Shown: positions 7,997 to 16,230 of the stretch, piece by piece
Layout of the letters: every line of letters starts with the position of its first letter
How positions within the stretch are numbered: position 1 is the stretch's first letter
NCBI GenBank assembly: GCA_049603715.1
Contig: JBMYSW010000013.1
Coordinates: 26,219 to 90,218, forward strand
DNA: 64,000 nt
Origin: Pontibacterium sp049603715
GTDB lineage: Bacteria; Pseudomonadota; Gammaproteobacteria; Pseudomonadales; Balneatricaceae
Reading direction: 5' to 3'
Position numbers and translations under genes: made by a program
Notes under the pieces: generated by a model
Databases searched by the model: none
Told to the model about the DNA's origin: nothing
What the model saw: the letters and a program-made list of their open reading frames with translations, nothing else

Positions 7997-9520
7997 ATGT
8001 GCGGTATTGTGGGCATTGTTGCCAAATCCTATGTTAACCAGACCATCTTTGATGCGCTAACGGTGCTACAACACCGCGGTCAAGATGCAGCGGGTATGGT
8101 CACCTGTGAAGGCAACCGCTTCTTCATGCGCAAAGATAATGGCTTGGTGAACGAAGTATTCCGTACTCGCCACATGAAGCGCTTGTCGGGCAACATGGGT
8201 ATTGGTCATGTGCGTTACCCAACAGCGGGCTCTTCTAGCTCAGCTGAAGCGCAACCGTTTTACGTTAACTCGCCTTACGGTATCGCGCTGGCACACAACG
8301 GTAACTTAACCAACGCCGATTCTGTTCGCGAGAGCATGTTCAAGTCTGACCTTCGTCACACCAATACGACGTCTGACTCAGAAGTCTTGCTAAACGTGTT
8401 TGCACACGAGTTACAGCAAGCTGCGCCGCTTACACCAAACCCAGAGCATATTTTTGGTGCCATTGAGCGCGTACATCAGCGTGTGAAAGGTGGCTACGGT
8501 GTGGTTTCTATTATTCCGGGTTACGGCATCATGGCATTTCGTGACCCTCACGGCATTCGTCCGTTAGTTTACGGCTCGCGTAAAACCGAGCAGGGCGAAG
8601 AGTTTATGGTAGCATCTGAAAGTGTTGCCCTAGACGTGTGCGGCTTTGAATTGATTCGCGATATCGCACCGGGTGAAGCAATCATTATCAATACCGACGG
8701 TGAGGTTTTCACTCGTCAGTGCACGCCAGAAGCGACCTTGGCACCGTGTTTGTTTGAGTATGTTTACCTTGCTCGCCCTGACTCTATCATCGACGAAGTA
8801 TCGGTACACAAGGCGCGTATGCGGATGGGTGTAAAGCTGGCGCAAAAAGTGATGCGCGAGCGCCCAGACCACGGTATCGATGTAGTCATTCCTATTCCTG
8901 ATACCAGCCGTACTGCCGCTCTCGAAATGGCGTACGAGTTGGGTGTGCGTTTCCGTGAAGGTTTTATTAAAAACCGTTACGTTGGTCGTACCTTTATCAT
9001 GCCTGGCCAGGCGATGCGCAAAAAGTCAGTGCGTCGTAAGCTAAACCCCATCGAAATGGAGTTTAAAGACAAGGTTGTGATGTTGGTAGACGACTCGATT
9101 GTGCGTGGTACTACTTCGCATCAAATCGTTGAGATGGCTCGTGATATGGGTGCTAAAAAAGTATTCTTTGCTTCGGCTGCGCCACCGGTTCGCTTCCCGA
9201 ACGTATATGGTATCGACATGCCATCAGCCACTGAGCTGATCGCCCATAACCGCAACGACCAAGAAGTGGGTGAGTTGATTGGTTGTGACTGGATGGTTTA
9301 CCAAGACCTCGACGACTTGAAAGACAGCGTATTGGTAGGTAACGACAAGATCCAAGACTTTGATACCTGTGTGTTTGACGGCAAATACGTAGCAAACGAT
9401 GTCGACCAAGATTACCTTGATCGCATTGATGCGCAGCGCAACGACTCAGCGATGGCAACGACCAATGGTGTCTCTACCGGCACAAACGAGCACGCTGACC
9501 TGCACACAAAAATTGATTAA
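7997..9520 (+). CDS. purF: Amidophosphoribosyltransferase PurF
   Basis: Makes 5-phosphoribosylamine from PRPP and glutamine, the first step of purine synthesis. It is 507 residues long. The class II glutaminase nucleophile is Cys2, exposed once Met1 is removed (MCGIVGIV). The glutaminase domain continues to about residue 230. The type I PRTase domain follows, with the PRPP-binding VVMLVDDSIVRGTTS. ATG at 7997 is fixed by the N-terminal Cys and a GAGGTGAG ribosome-binding site. No Fe-S/propeptide type N-terminus is present, so this is the E. coli-like class. Confidence 0.98.
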   Translation: MCGIVGIVAKSYVNQTIFDALTVLQHRGQDAAGMVTCEGNRFFMRKDNGLVNEVFRTRHMKRLSGNMGIGHVRYPTAGSSSSAEAQPFYVNSPYGIALAHNGNLTNADSVRESMFKSDLRHTNTTSDSEVLLNVFAHELQQAAPLTPNPEHIFGAIERVHQRVKGGYGVVSIIPGYGIMAFRDPHGIRPLVYGSRKTEQGEEFMVASESVALDVCGFELIRDIAPGEAIIINTDGEVFTRQCTPEATLAPCLFEYVYLARPDSIIDEVSVHKARMRMGVKLAQKVMRERPDHGIDVVIPIPDTSRTAALEMAYELGVRFREGFIKNRYVGRTFIMPGQAMRKKSVRRKLNPIEMEFKDKVVMLVDDSIVRGTTSHQIVEMARDMGAKKVFFASAAPPVRFPNVYGIDMPSATELIAHNRNDQEVGELIGCDWMVYQDLDDLKDSVLVGNDKIQDFDTCVFDGKYVANDVDQDYLDRIDAQRNDSAMATTNGVSTGTNEHADLHTKID

Positions 9521-9532
9521 AAGCCGCTAAGC

Positions 9533-9562
9533 CGGCCCCTTGTTAATGAGTCAGAGGGGCCG
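9533..9562 (+). terminator. GC-rich hairpin between purF and metZ
   Basis: CGGCCCCT and AGGGGCCG form an 8-bp stem with a 14-nt loop just after purF. There is no T run behind it, so it may be an mRNA-stabilising or weak termination structure rather than a true intrinsic terminator. Confidence 0.4.
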
Positions 9563-9591
9563 ACTTAACGGGATGAAGATAAGGTGTATCC

Positions 9592-10815
9592 ATGAGTTCT
9601 TCTATTCCAAAAAATCCGCAACGCAAGCAGTTTGACGCCCAAACCGGCGACTACGGCTTAGAAACCCTTGCATTACGCGCTGGCCAACATCGTACCAATG
9701 AAGATGAGCACAATGATGCCATCTTTATGACGTCGAGCTACGTGTTTTCAACGGCAGAAGAAGCGGCCGCGCGTTTTGGTGGTGAAGAGCCGGGTAACAT
9801 TTACTCTCGCTTTACCAATCCAACGGTGCGCGCATTTGAAGAGCGTATCGCGGCCCTTGAAGGTGCAGAGCGTGCTATTGCCACCTCATCGGGCATGGCG
9901 GCAATTATGTCTTTGGCGCCTGCATTGCTAGCTAATGGCGACCACATGGTGTGCTCGCGCAGTGTATTTGGTTCGATTATTTCGCTAATCAACAAATATT
10001 TTGTAAAAGCGGGTATCGAGGTGACTTACGTCGACCCTAAAGACCTAGACGCTTGGAAGGCGGCAATGCGCCCGAATACCAAGCTATTGTTTTTAGAGAC
10101 GCCTTCAAACCCATTGGCTGAGTTGACTGATATCCCTGCAGTCGCTGAAGTGGCTCATGCCCAAGACGCATTATTGGTGGTAGATAACTGTTTCTGTACA
10201 CCTATTTTGCAACAGCCTTTGGCATTGGGTGCAGATATTGTGATTCACTCTGCAACCAAATACCTCGACGGCCAAGGCCGTGCAGTTGGTGGTGCAGTGG
10301 TGGGTTCATCGGCACTCATGGAAGAGTTTTACGGCTTCGTGCGTACCGGTGGCATTAGCATGAGCCCATTCAATGCTTGGATCTTCTTGAATGGTCTAGA
10401 GACGCTTGGTTTACGTATGCGTGCTCATTGCGACCAAGCCCTAGAGTTGGCGCAGTGGTTGGAGGCGCAGCCTGAGGTTGAGCGTGTGTTTTATGCAGGC
10501 CTAGAGAGCCATCCGCAGCATGAGTTAGCTAAACAGCAGCAAAAAGGCTTTGGTGGTGTACTCTCGTTTGAAGTCAAAGGCGGTAAAGAGGCAGCGTGGC
10601 GCTGTGTTAACGCAACCCAAATGATCTCGATTACGGGCAACTTGGGCGACGCAAAGACGACGATTACCCATCCAGCGACCACAACTCATGGTCGAATGAC
10701 GCCAGAAGAGCGTGAAAGTGCGGGTATCAAAGACAGCTTGTTACGTGTTTCTGTTGGCCTTGAGTCAATTGACGACATCAAAGCGGACTTGAAGCTGGGC
10801 TTGTCGGCCGCTTAA
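9592..10815 (+). CDS. metZ: O-succinylhomoserine sulfhydrylase MetZ
   Basis: PLP enzyme of the Cys/Met-metabolism gamma family that makes homocysteine directly from O-succinylhomoserine and sulfide. The protein has 407 residues. The PLP lysine is in HSATKYLDGQGR, the substrate/PLP region reads YSRFTNPTVRAFEERIAALEGAE, and SSGMAAI follows. Position directly after purF matches Pseudomonas metZ, which favours the sulfhydrylase over cystathionine gamma-synthase MetB; the two are hard to separate by motif alone. A strong terminator follows. Confidence 0.93.
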   Translation: MSSSIPKNPQRKQFDAQTGDYGLETLALRAGQHRTNEDEHNDAIFMTSSYVFSTAEEAAARFGGEEPGNIYSRFTNPTVRAFEERIAALEGAERAIATSSGMAAIMSLAPALLANGDHMVCSRSVFGSIISLINKYFVKAGIEVTYVDPKDLDAWKAAMRPNTKLLFLETPSNPLAELTDIPAVAEVAHAQDALLVVDNCFCTPILQQPLALGADIVIHSATKYLDGQGRAVGGAVVGSSALMEEFYGFVRTGGISMSPFNAWIFLNGLETLGLRMRAHCDQALELAQWLEAQPEVERVFYAGLESHPQHELAKQQQKGFGGVLSFEVKGGKEAAWRCVNATQMISITGNLGDAKTTITHPATTTHGRMTPEERESAGIKDSLLRVSVGLESIDDIKADLKLGLSAA

Positions 10816-10839
10816 CTGTGCTTTGCACCGTATTTTATT

Positions 10840-10873
10840 AAAAGGCGACCTACGCAAGTGTGTCGCCTTTTTT
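10840..10873 (+). terminator. Rho-independent terminator after metZ
   Basis: AAAAGGCGAC pairs with GTCGCCTTTT around a 12-nt loop, ending in a run of T. It closes the purF-metZ transcript. Confidence 0.9.
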
Positions 10874-10914
10874 AATGGCAATTTGAATGTGTTTTTTCGA
10901 AAGGTAAGGTGTAT

Positions 10915-11883
10915 ATGAACATCGCTTTAGCGCCTATGGAAGGGGTTGTAGATCCCATCTTACGTGACTTGCTAACGCGTATTGGCGGTATCGACTATTG
11001 CGTCACTGAGTTTGTTCGGGTGTCGAGTCGGGTATTGCCCGAAAGTGTCTTTTTAAAACTCTGTCCCGAGTTAGAAAACGGTGGCTGTACGCCTTCGGGT
11101 GTGCCCGTGCATGTGCAGTTATTGGGTAGCCATCCAGAGCGCATGGCGCAAAGTGCGGCGGTGGCTGCGGGGCTTGGCGCACCCGTTATCGACCTTAACT
11201 TTGGTTGTCCTGCCAAAACAGTCAATAAGCATCGCGGTGGCGCGGTGCTGCTTGATACGCCCGACGATATTCATGAGATTGTTGCCGCGGTGCGCCAAGC
11301 GGTACCGGCTGACATACCGGTAACGGCAAAAATGCGTTTAGGGGTTAAGGATAAAAGCCTTGCCATTGATAACGCCCAAGCCATTGAGGCGGCAGGCGCT
11401 GCTAAGCTCACCGTGCATGCCCGAACCAAGGTAGAAGGTTACCGCCCGCCCGCACACTGGCATTGGCTCGCAAAAATCAGAGAGGCGGTTAGCCTACCTG
11501 TTGTCGCTAACGGCGAAATTTGGACGCCAGAAGACTACATGCAGTGTCGTGAGGTAAGCGGTTGTAAGGATGTGATGATTGGTCGAGGGTTAATTTCGAG
11601 CCCGGGCTTAGCCAATGAAATCATCTTGCAGCGACAGCAGTTGCCCTCAAACGAGTTGCCTTGGCAGGAGGTGCTCGCTTCGGTGTGTTTGTTGTTTGAA
11701 ATGTCTCATGGTCGCATGATGCCAAAGTATGTGCATGGGCGAGTCAAACAGTGGCTAAACCAACTTAAGCGCCAATACCCTGAAGCAAAAGAACTTTTTG
11801 AATCGATTAAAACGCTGCGAGATTGCAATGATCTTGAGCGTGCACTCAAAAACGCACAAGAAAAATCTCCTGTTTTCGTGTAA
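10915..11883 (+). CDS. dusC: tRNA-dihydrouridine(16) synthase DusC
   Basis: FMN-dependent enzyme that reduces uridine 16 in tRNA D-loops. The 322-residue protein starts MNIALAPMEGVVD. It carries the catalytic-Cys motif DLNFGCPAKTVNKHRGGA and the FMN-phosphate segment VVANGEIWTPED. Among the Dus subfamilies the APMEGV start and the shorter length fit DusC better than DusA or DusB. An in-frame GTG lies 6 bp upstream, but AAGGTAAGG sits immediately before the ATG at 10915, which is therefore preferred. Confidence 0.93.
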   Translation: MNIALAPMEGVVDPILRDLLTRIGGIDYCVTEFVRVSSRVLPESVFLKLCPELENGGCTPSGVPVHVQLLGSHPERMAQSAAVAAGLGAPVIDLNFGCPAKTVNKHRGGAVLLDTPDDIHEIVAAVRQAVPADIPVTAKMRLGVKDKSLAIDNAQAIEAAGAAKLTVHARTKVEGYRPPAHWHWLAKIREAVSLPVVANGEIWTPEDYMQCREVSGCKDVMIGRGLISSPGLANEIILQRQQLPSNELPWQEVLASVCLLFEMSHGRMMPKYVHGRVKQWLNQLKRQYPEAKELFESIKTLRDCNDLERALKNAQEKSPVFV

Positions 11884-12167
11884 TTTCAGAAATCTCGCCT
11901 AAACTTCTTATCATACTGTGTAGAGCCTACGCGCCTTACCTCTTACTCAGCAGCATCAATGGGTGCTGCTACGGCTCAGTGGTGTGCTGTTATTTTGTAT
12001 GCAGTCCCCCTAAGCAGGTGAACTCATGTCGATCACGCTAAAACTTGATACTTTTTGACTAAACTTGGCTCTAGGTAAGCGTCGAGTCGCCGATAACTTT
12101 ACAAGGCGTAATTGCGTAGTTGAGGCTAATAAGTGTTTGAAAAAGCGGTGCCCTCTTGGAGGCTATT

Positions 12168-12803
12168 TTGAGTGAGGTGTCTTACAAAAGGCGACGGCGC
12201 TGGGCATTGTTGGTTTTAGTTTTGTGGTTGGCTTTAGTGCTTGTGGGGTTTTGGTGGTTCCAGTGGCGCTGGTACTTTTTGGTCGATACTCAAACGGTTT
12301 GGTTTAAGTCTGATCCGTGGGTTTCGGCATCGCCTGACAAAGAGTTTTCGCTTAAAGCGAGCCAGTCTGGCGATATTGGCGCTTTGGTTGTGCATTTTTA
12401 TGATCCAGCGTGCCCTTGCAGCAAGTTTAATACAGAGCATGTGCTGTCTCTTATTGCTGAGTATCAAATAAAGGGAGTGCACTTTGAGTTGAGAGTCCCA
12501 CATCCACACCACATTGAAGAAGCTGAAGATCTCTTTGGTGTTGTAGCAAAAGTTGTATCGCCTCAAAAGTCGCCGTCAGCGAGTCCATCAGCCTTAGTGC
12601 TGGGAACGGGGGGTGAAGAGGCTAAATGGTTCGCAGCCTACGTGGGACCTTACAGTTCAGGAGCAGTATGTTCAGGGGGAGATGATGATTTTGTCGGTTT
12701 GGCCCTTGATAGGTTGCTAAGCCAAGAAAAAGTGTGGTGGGAGTCAAATTTGGCAAGCGGGTGCTTATGCCCATGGCCTAAGTTTGAGTCACAAGGAACT
12801 TAA
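12168..12803 (+). CDS. Membrane-anchored thioredoxin-like protein (DUF6436-like)
   Basis: Protein of about 211 residues. An N-terminal basic stretch (KRRRR) is followed by a strong TM segment (about 12-32, LLVLVLWLALVLVGFWWFQW), so it is an inner-membrane protein with a periplasmic domain. A WFKSDPWV segment and DPACPCSKFN follow; the Cys-x-Cys pair occupies the place of a thioredoxin-like active site. More cysteines lie near the C-terminus (ASGCLCPWP). The start is TTG at 12168, 5 bp after a perfect GGAGG; the earlier in-frame TTG at 12156 overlaps that site. Related proteins are DUF6436/thioredoxin-like; the substrate is unknown. No operon partner is evident. Confidence 0.7.
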   Translation: MSEVSYKRRRRWALLVLVLWLALVLVGFWWFQWRWYFLVDTQTVWFKSDPWVSASPDKEFSLKASQSGDIGALVVHFYDPACPCSKFNTEHVLSLIAEYQIKGVHFELRVPHPHHIEEAEDLFGVVAKVVSPQKSPSASPSALVLGTGGEEAKWFAAYVGPYSSGAVCSGGDDDFVGLALDRLLSQEKVWWESNLASGCLCPWPKFESQGT

Positions 12804-12872
12804 ACGCGCCTTCGGGCTGGGTAGTAGGATCAATGGCAGTAGTTTTTTGTGATGTTAAGCGAGGGGCATATT

Positions 12873-14381
12873 ATGTCTGTTCAACAAATTAACTTTTCTT
12901 TAGCAGCGATACGGACCGCAGCAGACAAGCTCATGATGGGCGTTCAGCTGTTTCTGTTTATAGTGGCCTGTGCATTGGCTGGTGTGTTTGATACTTGGGC
13001 TGAAGCACTCATAATCGGTGGAGGTACGCTGGCAGCAACAGCAGCGATAAGCCAGCTTATGCCGGGAGCGCTTGTAGTTCGTTTGGCGCATGGTGTAGGT
13101 TTTATGGTTTTTTCTGCGCTCTTTATTCACCAATCTGGTGGTATGCTTGAGTTCCACTTCACAATCTTTGTGCTGTTGGCGTTTCTCCTTTATTACCGTG
13201 ACTGGAAGCCGATTGTTTTGGCCGCTGGTGTCATCGCTGTTCACCACTTATCTTTTAACTCTTTGCAAGAGTCAGGCGCGGGCGTATTCCTTTTTGAGTA
13301 CCGTAGTGGCGTTGGCCTCGTACTTTTACATGCGGCATTTGTTATTTTCGAGACTGCTTTGCTTGTGTTAATTGCAGTTAAAAGCGAGAAAGAAGGGCGC
13401 CAAAGTGAGGAGCTAGCTCGTTTGACAGCTACGATGCGAGTAGACGAGCAAGGTAGCATTGACTTAGCGATGACCAAAATGGATATGTCATCCGAAACAG
13501 GGGCTAGCTTAGGGCAATACCTGTCTGCCGTGCAGAGCGCGATCAATGAAGCTAAGCGTGTAGCAGCGGCACTTACCTCAACGATGTCGGCGAACGAATC
13601 CCTAGGCCGCGATGCAGTTAATTCGTCACAACAGCAAAAAGCAGAAACTATTCAGCTGGCGTCTGCAGTAGAGGAGATGGCGGCGTCTTTTCATATGGTT
13701 GCCGAAAGTGCTCGTGAGGCGGCAGAAGCCGCACATACAGCGCAAGAGAATGTACAAGCGGGTAACCAAACGGTGCGCTCTTCAACCGACAGTATTGGTG
13801 AGCTAATGGGTACCGTGGAGCATACGCGTAGTCTGGTTGAGGAGTTGGCGGACGATAGTCGTGAGATTGGCCAGGTGGTTGAGATGATAAGTAATATTGC
13901 CGACCAAACCAACCTACTGGCACTTAACGCGGCTATTGAGGCGGCAAGGGCTGGTGAAGCAGGGCGTGGCTTTGCGGTGGTTGCAGACGAAGTACGTACG
14001 CTAGCGAGTAATACCCAAAGCTCGACTGAGAAAATTCAGGCAATGATTACTCAGTTGCAGTCCCGTAGCGACACCTTAACCAATGTGATGGAAACGTCGA
14101 AGCGTCAGGCAATGGCAAGTAACGAGCAAATTTTGTCGGCGGCTGAATCGTTAAGGGCGATTGGTGATGCGGCGGAAGTGATTGCGCGTATGAATACGCA
14201 AATTGCGAGCGCAACCACAGAGCAAACCGAAGTGGCCGAAGAGATTAATCGCAACGTATCCTCGATTAAAGATTTGGCCGAACAGGTTGCCTATGTCATC
14301 GAAAGCTCGAAAAAGGGCAGCGACGAAGTGGCTTCCCTAGGCGATCAGCTGTCTGTGCAGGTGGGGCGTTTTAGAACCTAG
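12873..14381 (+). CDS. Methyl-accepting chemotaxis protein with polytopic N-terminal membrane domain
   Basis: Chemoreceptor of about 502 residues. Instead of two TM helices around a periplasmic ligand domain, the N-terminus has about five or six closely packed TM helices (residues about 18-165). They include the His-rich, conserved pieces LEFHFTIFVLLAFLLYYRDW and VIAVHHLSFN, seen in a family of MCPs and GGDEF proteins. The signalling domain covers about 240-500, with the conserved tip EMISNIADQTNLLALNAAIE and AGEAGRGFAVVADEVR. No C-terminal CheR pentapeptide is seen. Start ATG at 12873 follows GAGGGG by 6 bp. The ligand is unknown; His residues near the membrane could hold a metal or cofactor, but that is inference. 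Confidence 0.9.
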   Translation: MSVQQINFSLAAIRTAADKLMMGVQLFLFIVACALAGVFDTWAEALIIGGGTLAATAAISQLMPGALVVRLAHGVGFMVFSALFIHQSGGMLEFHFTIFVLLAFLLYYRDWKPIVLAAGVIAVHHLSFNSLQESGAGVFLFEYRSGVGLVLLHAAFVIFETALLVLIAVKSEKEGRQSEELARLTATMRVDEQGSIDLAMTKMDMSSETGASLGQYLSAVQSAINEAKRVAAALTSTMSANESLGRDAVNSSQQQKAETIQLASAVEEMAASFHMVAESAREAAEAAHTAQENVQAGNQTVRSSTDSIGELMGTVEHTRSLVEELADDSREIGQVVEMISNIADQTNLLALNAAIEAARAGEAGRGFAVVADEVRTLASNTQSSTEKIQAMITQLQSRSDTLTNVMETSKRQAMASNEQILSAAESLRAIGDAAEVIARMNTQIASATTEQTEVAEEINRNVSSIKDLAEQVAYVIESSKKGSDEVASLGDQLSVQVGRFRT

Positions 14382-14407
14382 CGGTCGCGTTGGTCATCTA
14401 ATAAAAA

Positions 14408-14440
14408 TAAAGCGCGTTAGCCGAGGCTAGCGCGCTTTTT
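14408..14440 (+). terminator. Rho-independent terminator between the MCP gene and the hsp20 gene
   Basis: AAAGCGCG(T)TAGCC and GGCTA(G)CGCGCTTT form a long stem around a short loop, followed by TTTTTTT on the + strand. The gene on the other side converges, so it may act on both strands. Confidence 0.88.
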
Positions 14441-14498
14441 TTATACCTGATGCTTTCTGTCGTTCCGGCTTAGCTTGAGAGAGACCCGCTTTGTGCGT

Positions 14499-14915
14499 TT
14501 ACTCGATAGTGATGGTACGAGCCTTCATGGCTTCTGGGATCTCACGCACGAGGTCGATATGCAATAGGCCGTTTTCTAGTTTGGCGCGGGTCACTTTGAC
14601 ATGATCAGCCAATTGAAAGCGACGTTCGAAGTTTCGCGCAGCAATACCTTGGTGTAAAAAGTGGCGCTGTACGTCTTCCGGTTGCTTGTTGCCAGATACC
14701 GTTAGGGTGTTGTGCTCGCTTTGAATGCTTAGCTCGTTGTCTGTAAAGCCGGCAATCGCCATGGTGATTCGGTATTCGTTCTCGCCGGTAAGTTCGATGT
14801 TGTACGGCGGGTAGCTTGGCTGATTGTCGTTGCGGCTGGCAGAGTCGATTAGGTTTGCCAAGCGGTCGAAGCCAATTGCAGAGCGGTAAAGTGGAGAAAG
14901 GTCTAGTTCGCGCAT
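14499..14915 (-). CDS. Small heat shock protein Hsp20/IbpA type
   Basis: ATP-independent holdase that binds aggregating proteins in the cytoplasm under heat stress. 138 residues: a short N-terminal arm (MRELDLSPLYRSAIGFDRL) typical of IbpA/IbpB, an alpha-crystallin domain from about 35 to 120 (YNIELTGENEYRITMAIAGF, NTLTVSGNK, RNFERRFQL, ENGLLHIDL) and a C-terminal tail. The LVREIPEAMKARTI end contains an I-P pair but no clear I-x-I motif. Start at 14915 follows a GAGGA ribosome-binding site; an upstream in-frame ATG at 15005 would place the structured leader inside the protein and is rejected. Expression is probably controlled by the sigma-32-like promoter and RNA thermometer described separately. 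Confidence 0.93.
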   Translation of the reverse strand: MRELDLSPLYRSAIGFDRLANLIDSASRNDNQPSYPPYNIELTGENEYRITMAIAGFTDNELSIQSEHNTLTVSGNKQPEDVQRHFLHQGIAARNFERRFQLADHVKVTRAKLENGLLHIDLVREIPEAMKARTITIE

Positions 14916-15012
14916 TCTTATATCCTCATTGAGCAATATATTTAGCAGAGCCCCTAAACAGCGTGTTTGGGCTCTATGACAGTAACGGACCTCCCAATTG
15001 AGCATCCGTTAC
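14916..15012 (-). promoter_or_regulatory. ROSE-like RNA thermometer in the hsp20 5' UTR
   Basis: Reading towards hsp20, the leader holds three successive hairpins. The first has GTAACGGA/TCCGTTAC arms (14982-15012). The second has AGAGCCC/GGGCTCT arms extended by AAAC/GTTT (14947-14975). The last lies at 14920-14939. In it AUAUU-G-CUC pairs with GAG-GAUAU, burying the GAGGA ribosome-binding site; one G is left bulged inside the UUGCU-type element and the loop is AAU. A bulged G opposite the Shine-Dalgarno in a UYGCU context is the hallmark of ROSE elements upstream of ibpA-type genes. Melting at high temperature would free the site. Confidence 0.8.
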
Positions 15013-15021
15013 TCTCTATCT

Positions 15022-15048
15022 ATGGGCATTGCTCAAGCTTTCAAGGGG
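15022..15048 (-). promoter_or_regulatory. Sigma-32-like heat-shock promoter for hsp20
   Basis: On the minus strand CCCCTTGAAA (-35) is followed after 11 bp by GCCCAT (-10), a close match to the RpoH consensus CTTGAAA-N11-15-CCCCAT. It lies just upstream of the thermometer leader, so the expected transcript starts near 15015 and includes all three hairpins. Confidence 0.7.
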
Positions 15049-15099
15049 CTTTAAAGCTCTTTGCTGTGCTGTAAAGGAATAGAGTGCGCGAAATTAGTT

Positions 15100-15510
15100 T
15101 TAGCGCTCCATAGCAGCGTAAAACTGGTTGATGTCGTTGGTGATGCTGACATCAACGTTGTCCGATGGGATCTTGTAGTCGTGTACTCGCTCCCAGCCTT
15201 CGCCCTCGGGTGCGCGTTCCCAAACGGTACCGGCGTTGTAGGTCACAAGCTCCGTGAGTGACGGGTCGAGTTTACACATCTTTTCTACTTCAATGGGAAT
15301 GAGGTTAGTCATTTCGTCATTAAGAAACTCGTCGGTTTCGTAACCTGTGAACATACGCCAGCCCGTGTCGTTAAGGTGGGCAGGTACAGTTTTGTACATA
15401 AAGCGAATGGGTAACTTCTCGTCGAAGCATAAACGAGAAACCAGCGCTAAAAAGCCATTTTTGGTTTGGTTGGTTTCGCCAGCAGTGGGCTTACTGAATT
15501 CGTTGGTCAT
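15100..15510 (-). CDS. DUF2185 family protein
   Basis: Soluble protein of 136 residues, no signal peptide. The GWRMFTGYETDEFLND segment is the DUF2185 signature (typically GWRFFSG.E..EY..D), followed by a conserved C-terminal half ending YKIPSDNVDVSITNDINQFYAAMER. DUF2185 domains are also placed among immunity-protein families (Imm33), but no toxin gene is adjacent, so an immunity role is not supported here. The gene is on the same strand as hsp20 but is separated from it by the heat-shock promoter. Start ATG at 15510 has only a weak AAGAG site upstream. Confidence 0.8.
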   Translation of the reverse strand: MTNEFSKPTAGETNQTKNGFLALVSRLCFDEKLPIRFMYKTVPAHLNDTGWRMFTGYETDEFLNDEMTNLIPIEVEKMCKLDPSLTELVTYNAGTVWERAPEGEGWERVHDYKIPSDNVDVSITNDINQFYAAMER

Positions 15511-15650
15511 TGCTATTTGTACTCTTGCGGCCTACAGTGAAACGTTTTTGGCTGAACAGCAGCCCAGATAACGTGGGATGTCTATTGTAGTGCGAGGGCG
15601 CTGTGATGGCAAAAGCCCCGCCATTTAACGGATTGATACGAAGGGAAGTC

Positions 15651-16028
15651 ATGAACTGGATTTGGTTACATTTAATTACAGTACTCATGGCCGCTGTATT
15701 GGGTGCTTGGGTGTTACTCCGGCCCAAGGGCAGCTTATGGCATCGTCGCTTTGGGCGCGTGTATGTGGTGCTAATGATGCTGGCGAGTGCTTCGTCGTTA
15801 ATGCTGCCCGCACAGGTGGGGCCACAGCTCTGGCTGCACTTTGGCTTTATTCATTTGCTCAGCATCTTTGTACTACTGGCCATGCCGACGGCCATTTGGG
15901 CGGCACGACAAGGGCTTTACCGCGTGCACCGTGGCTTGATGTTGGGTAATTACATCGGCGGTATTGGCGTTGCAGGGGTTTTAGCGGCGCTTTTGCCGGG
16001 CCGTTTTTTACACGGTTTGCTCTTCTAG
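15651..16028 (+). CDS. DUF2306-like small integral membrane protein
   Basis: About 125 residues with four hydrophobic helices (about 2-21, 33-50, 57-78 and 100-120). Short polar loops carry RPKGSLWHRRFGRVYV and RVHRGLMLGNYIGG, a His/Arg pattern typical of DUF2306 membrane proteins, in which His pairs suggest a haem or metal-binding helical bundle. ATG at 15651 is chosen over an in-frame ATG at 15603 because GAAGGGA lies just upstream and the extra 16 residues are not hydrophobic. It is divergent from the DUF2185 gene. Function unknown. Confidence 0.7.
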   Translation: MNWIWLHLITVLMAAVLGAWVLLRPKGSLWHRRFGRVYVVLMMLASASSLMLPAQVGPQLWLHFGFIHLLSIFVLLAMPTAIWAARQGLYRVHRGLMLGNYIGGIGVAGVLAALLPGRFLHGLLF

Positions 16029-16230
16029 TATGTTTCTTGTGTGATATTCCGGCTAAGGGGAGTCAAGGCCTACACAGCTTGCGCTAAAACGACTAAAATG
16101 CGCGGCAGGCTAGCCAAACTGAAAATGTTTCTTGTGCTGCTTGCGGTTTCATCAGGCAAGCATGTGTTTGTATCAAACGACGAGCATTTTTAGTTTTGCT
16201 AAGGGCTTATTATTTTAGAGGCAGCAAAAC

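Noticed and set aside
12001..12155. Possible c-di-GMP or other riboswitch upstream of the thioredoxin-like gene
   Set aside because: The sequence has no recognisable riboswitch core; the only structure nearby is the AGCAGCA/TGCTGCT hairpin around 11949-11970.
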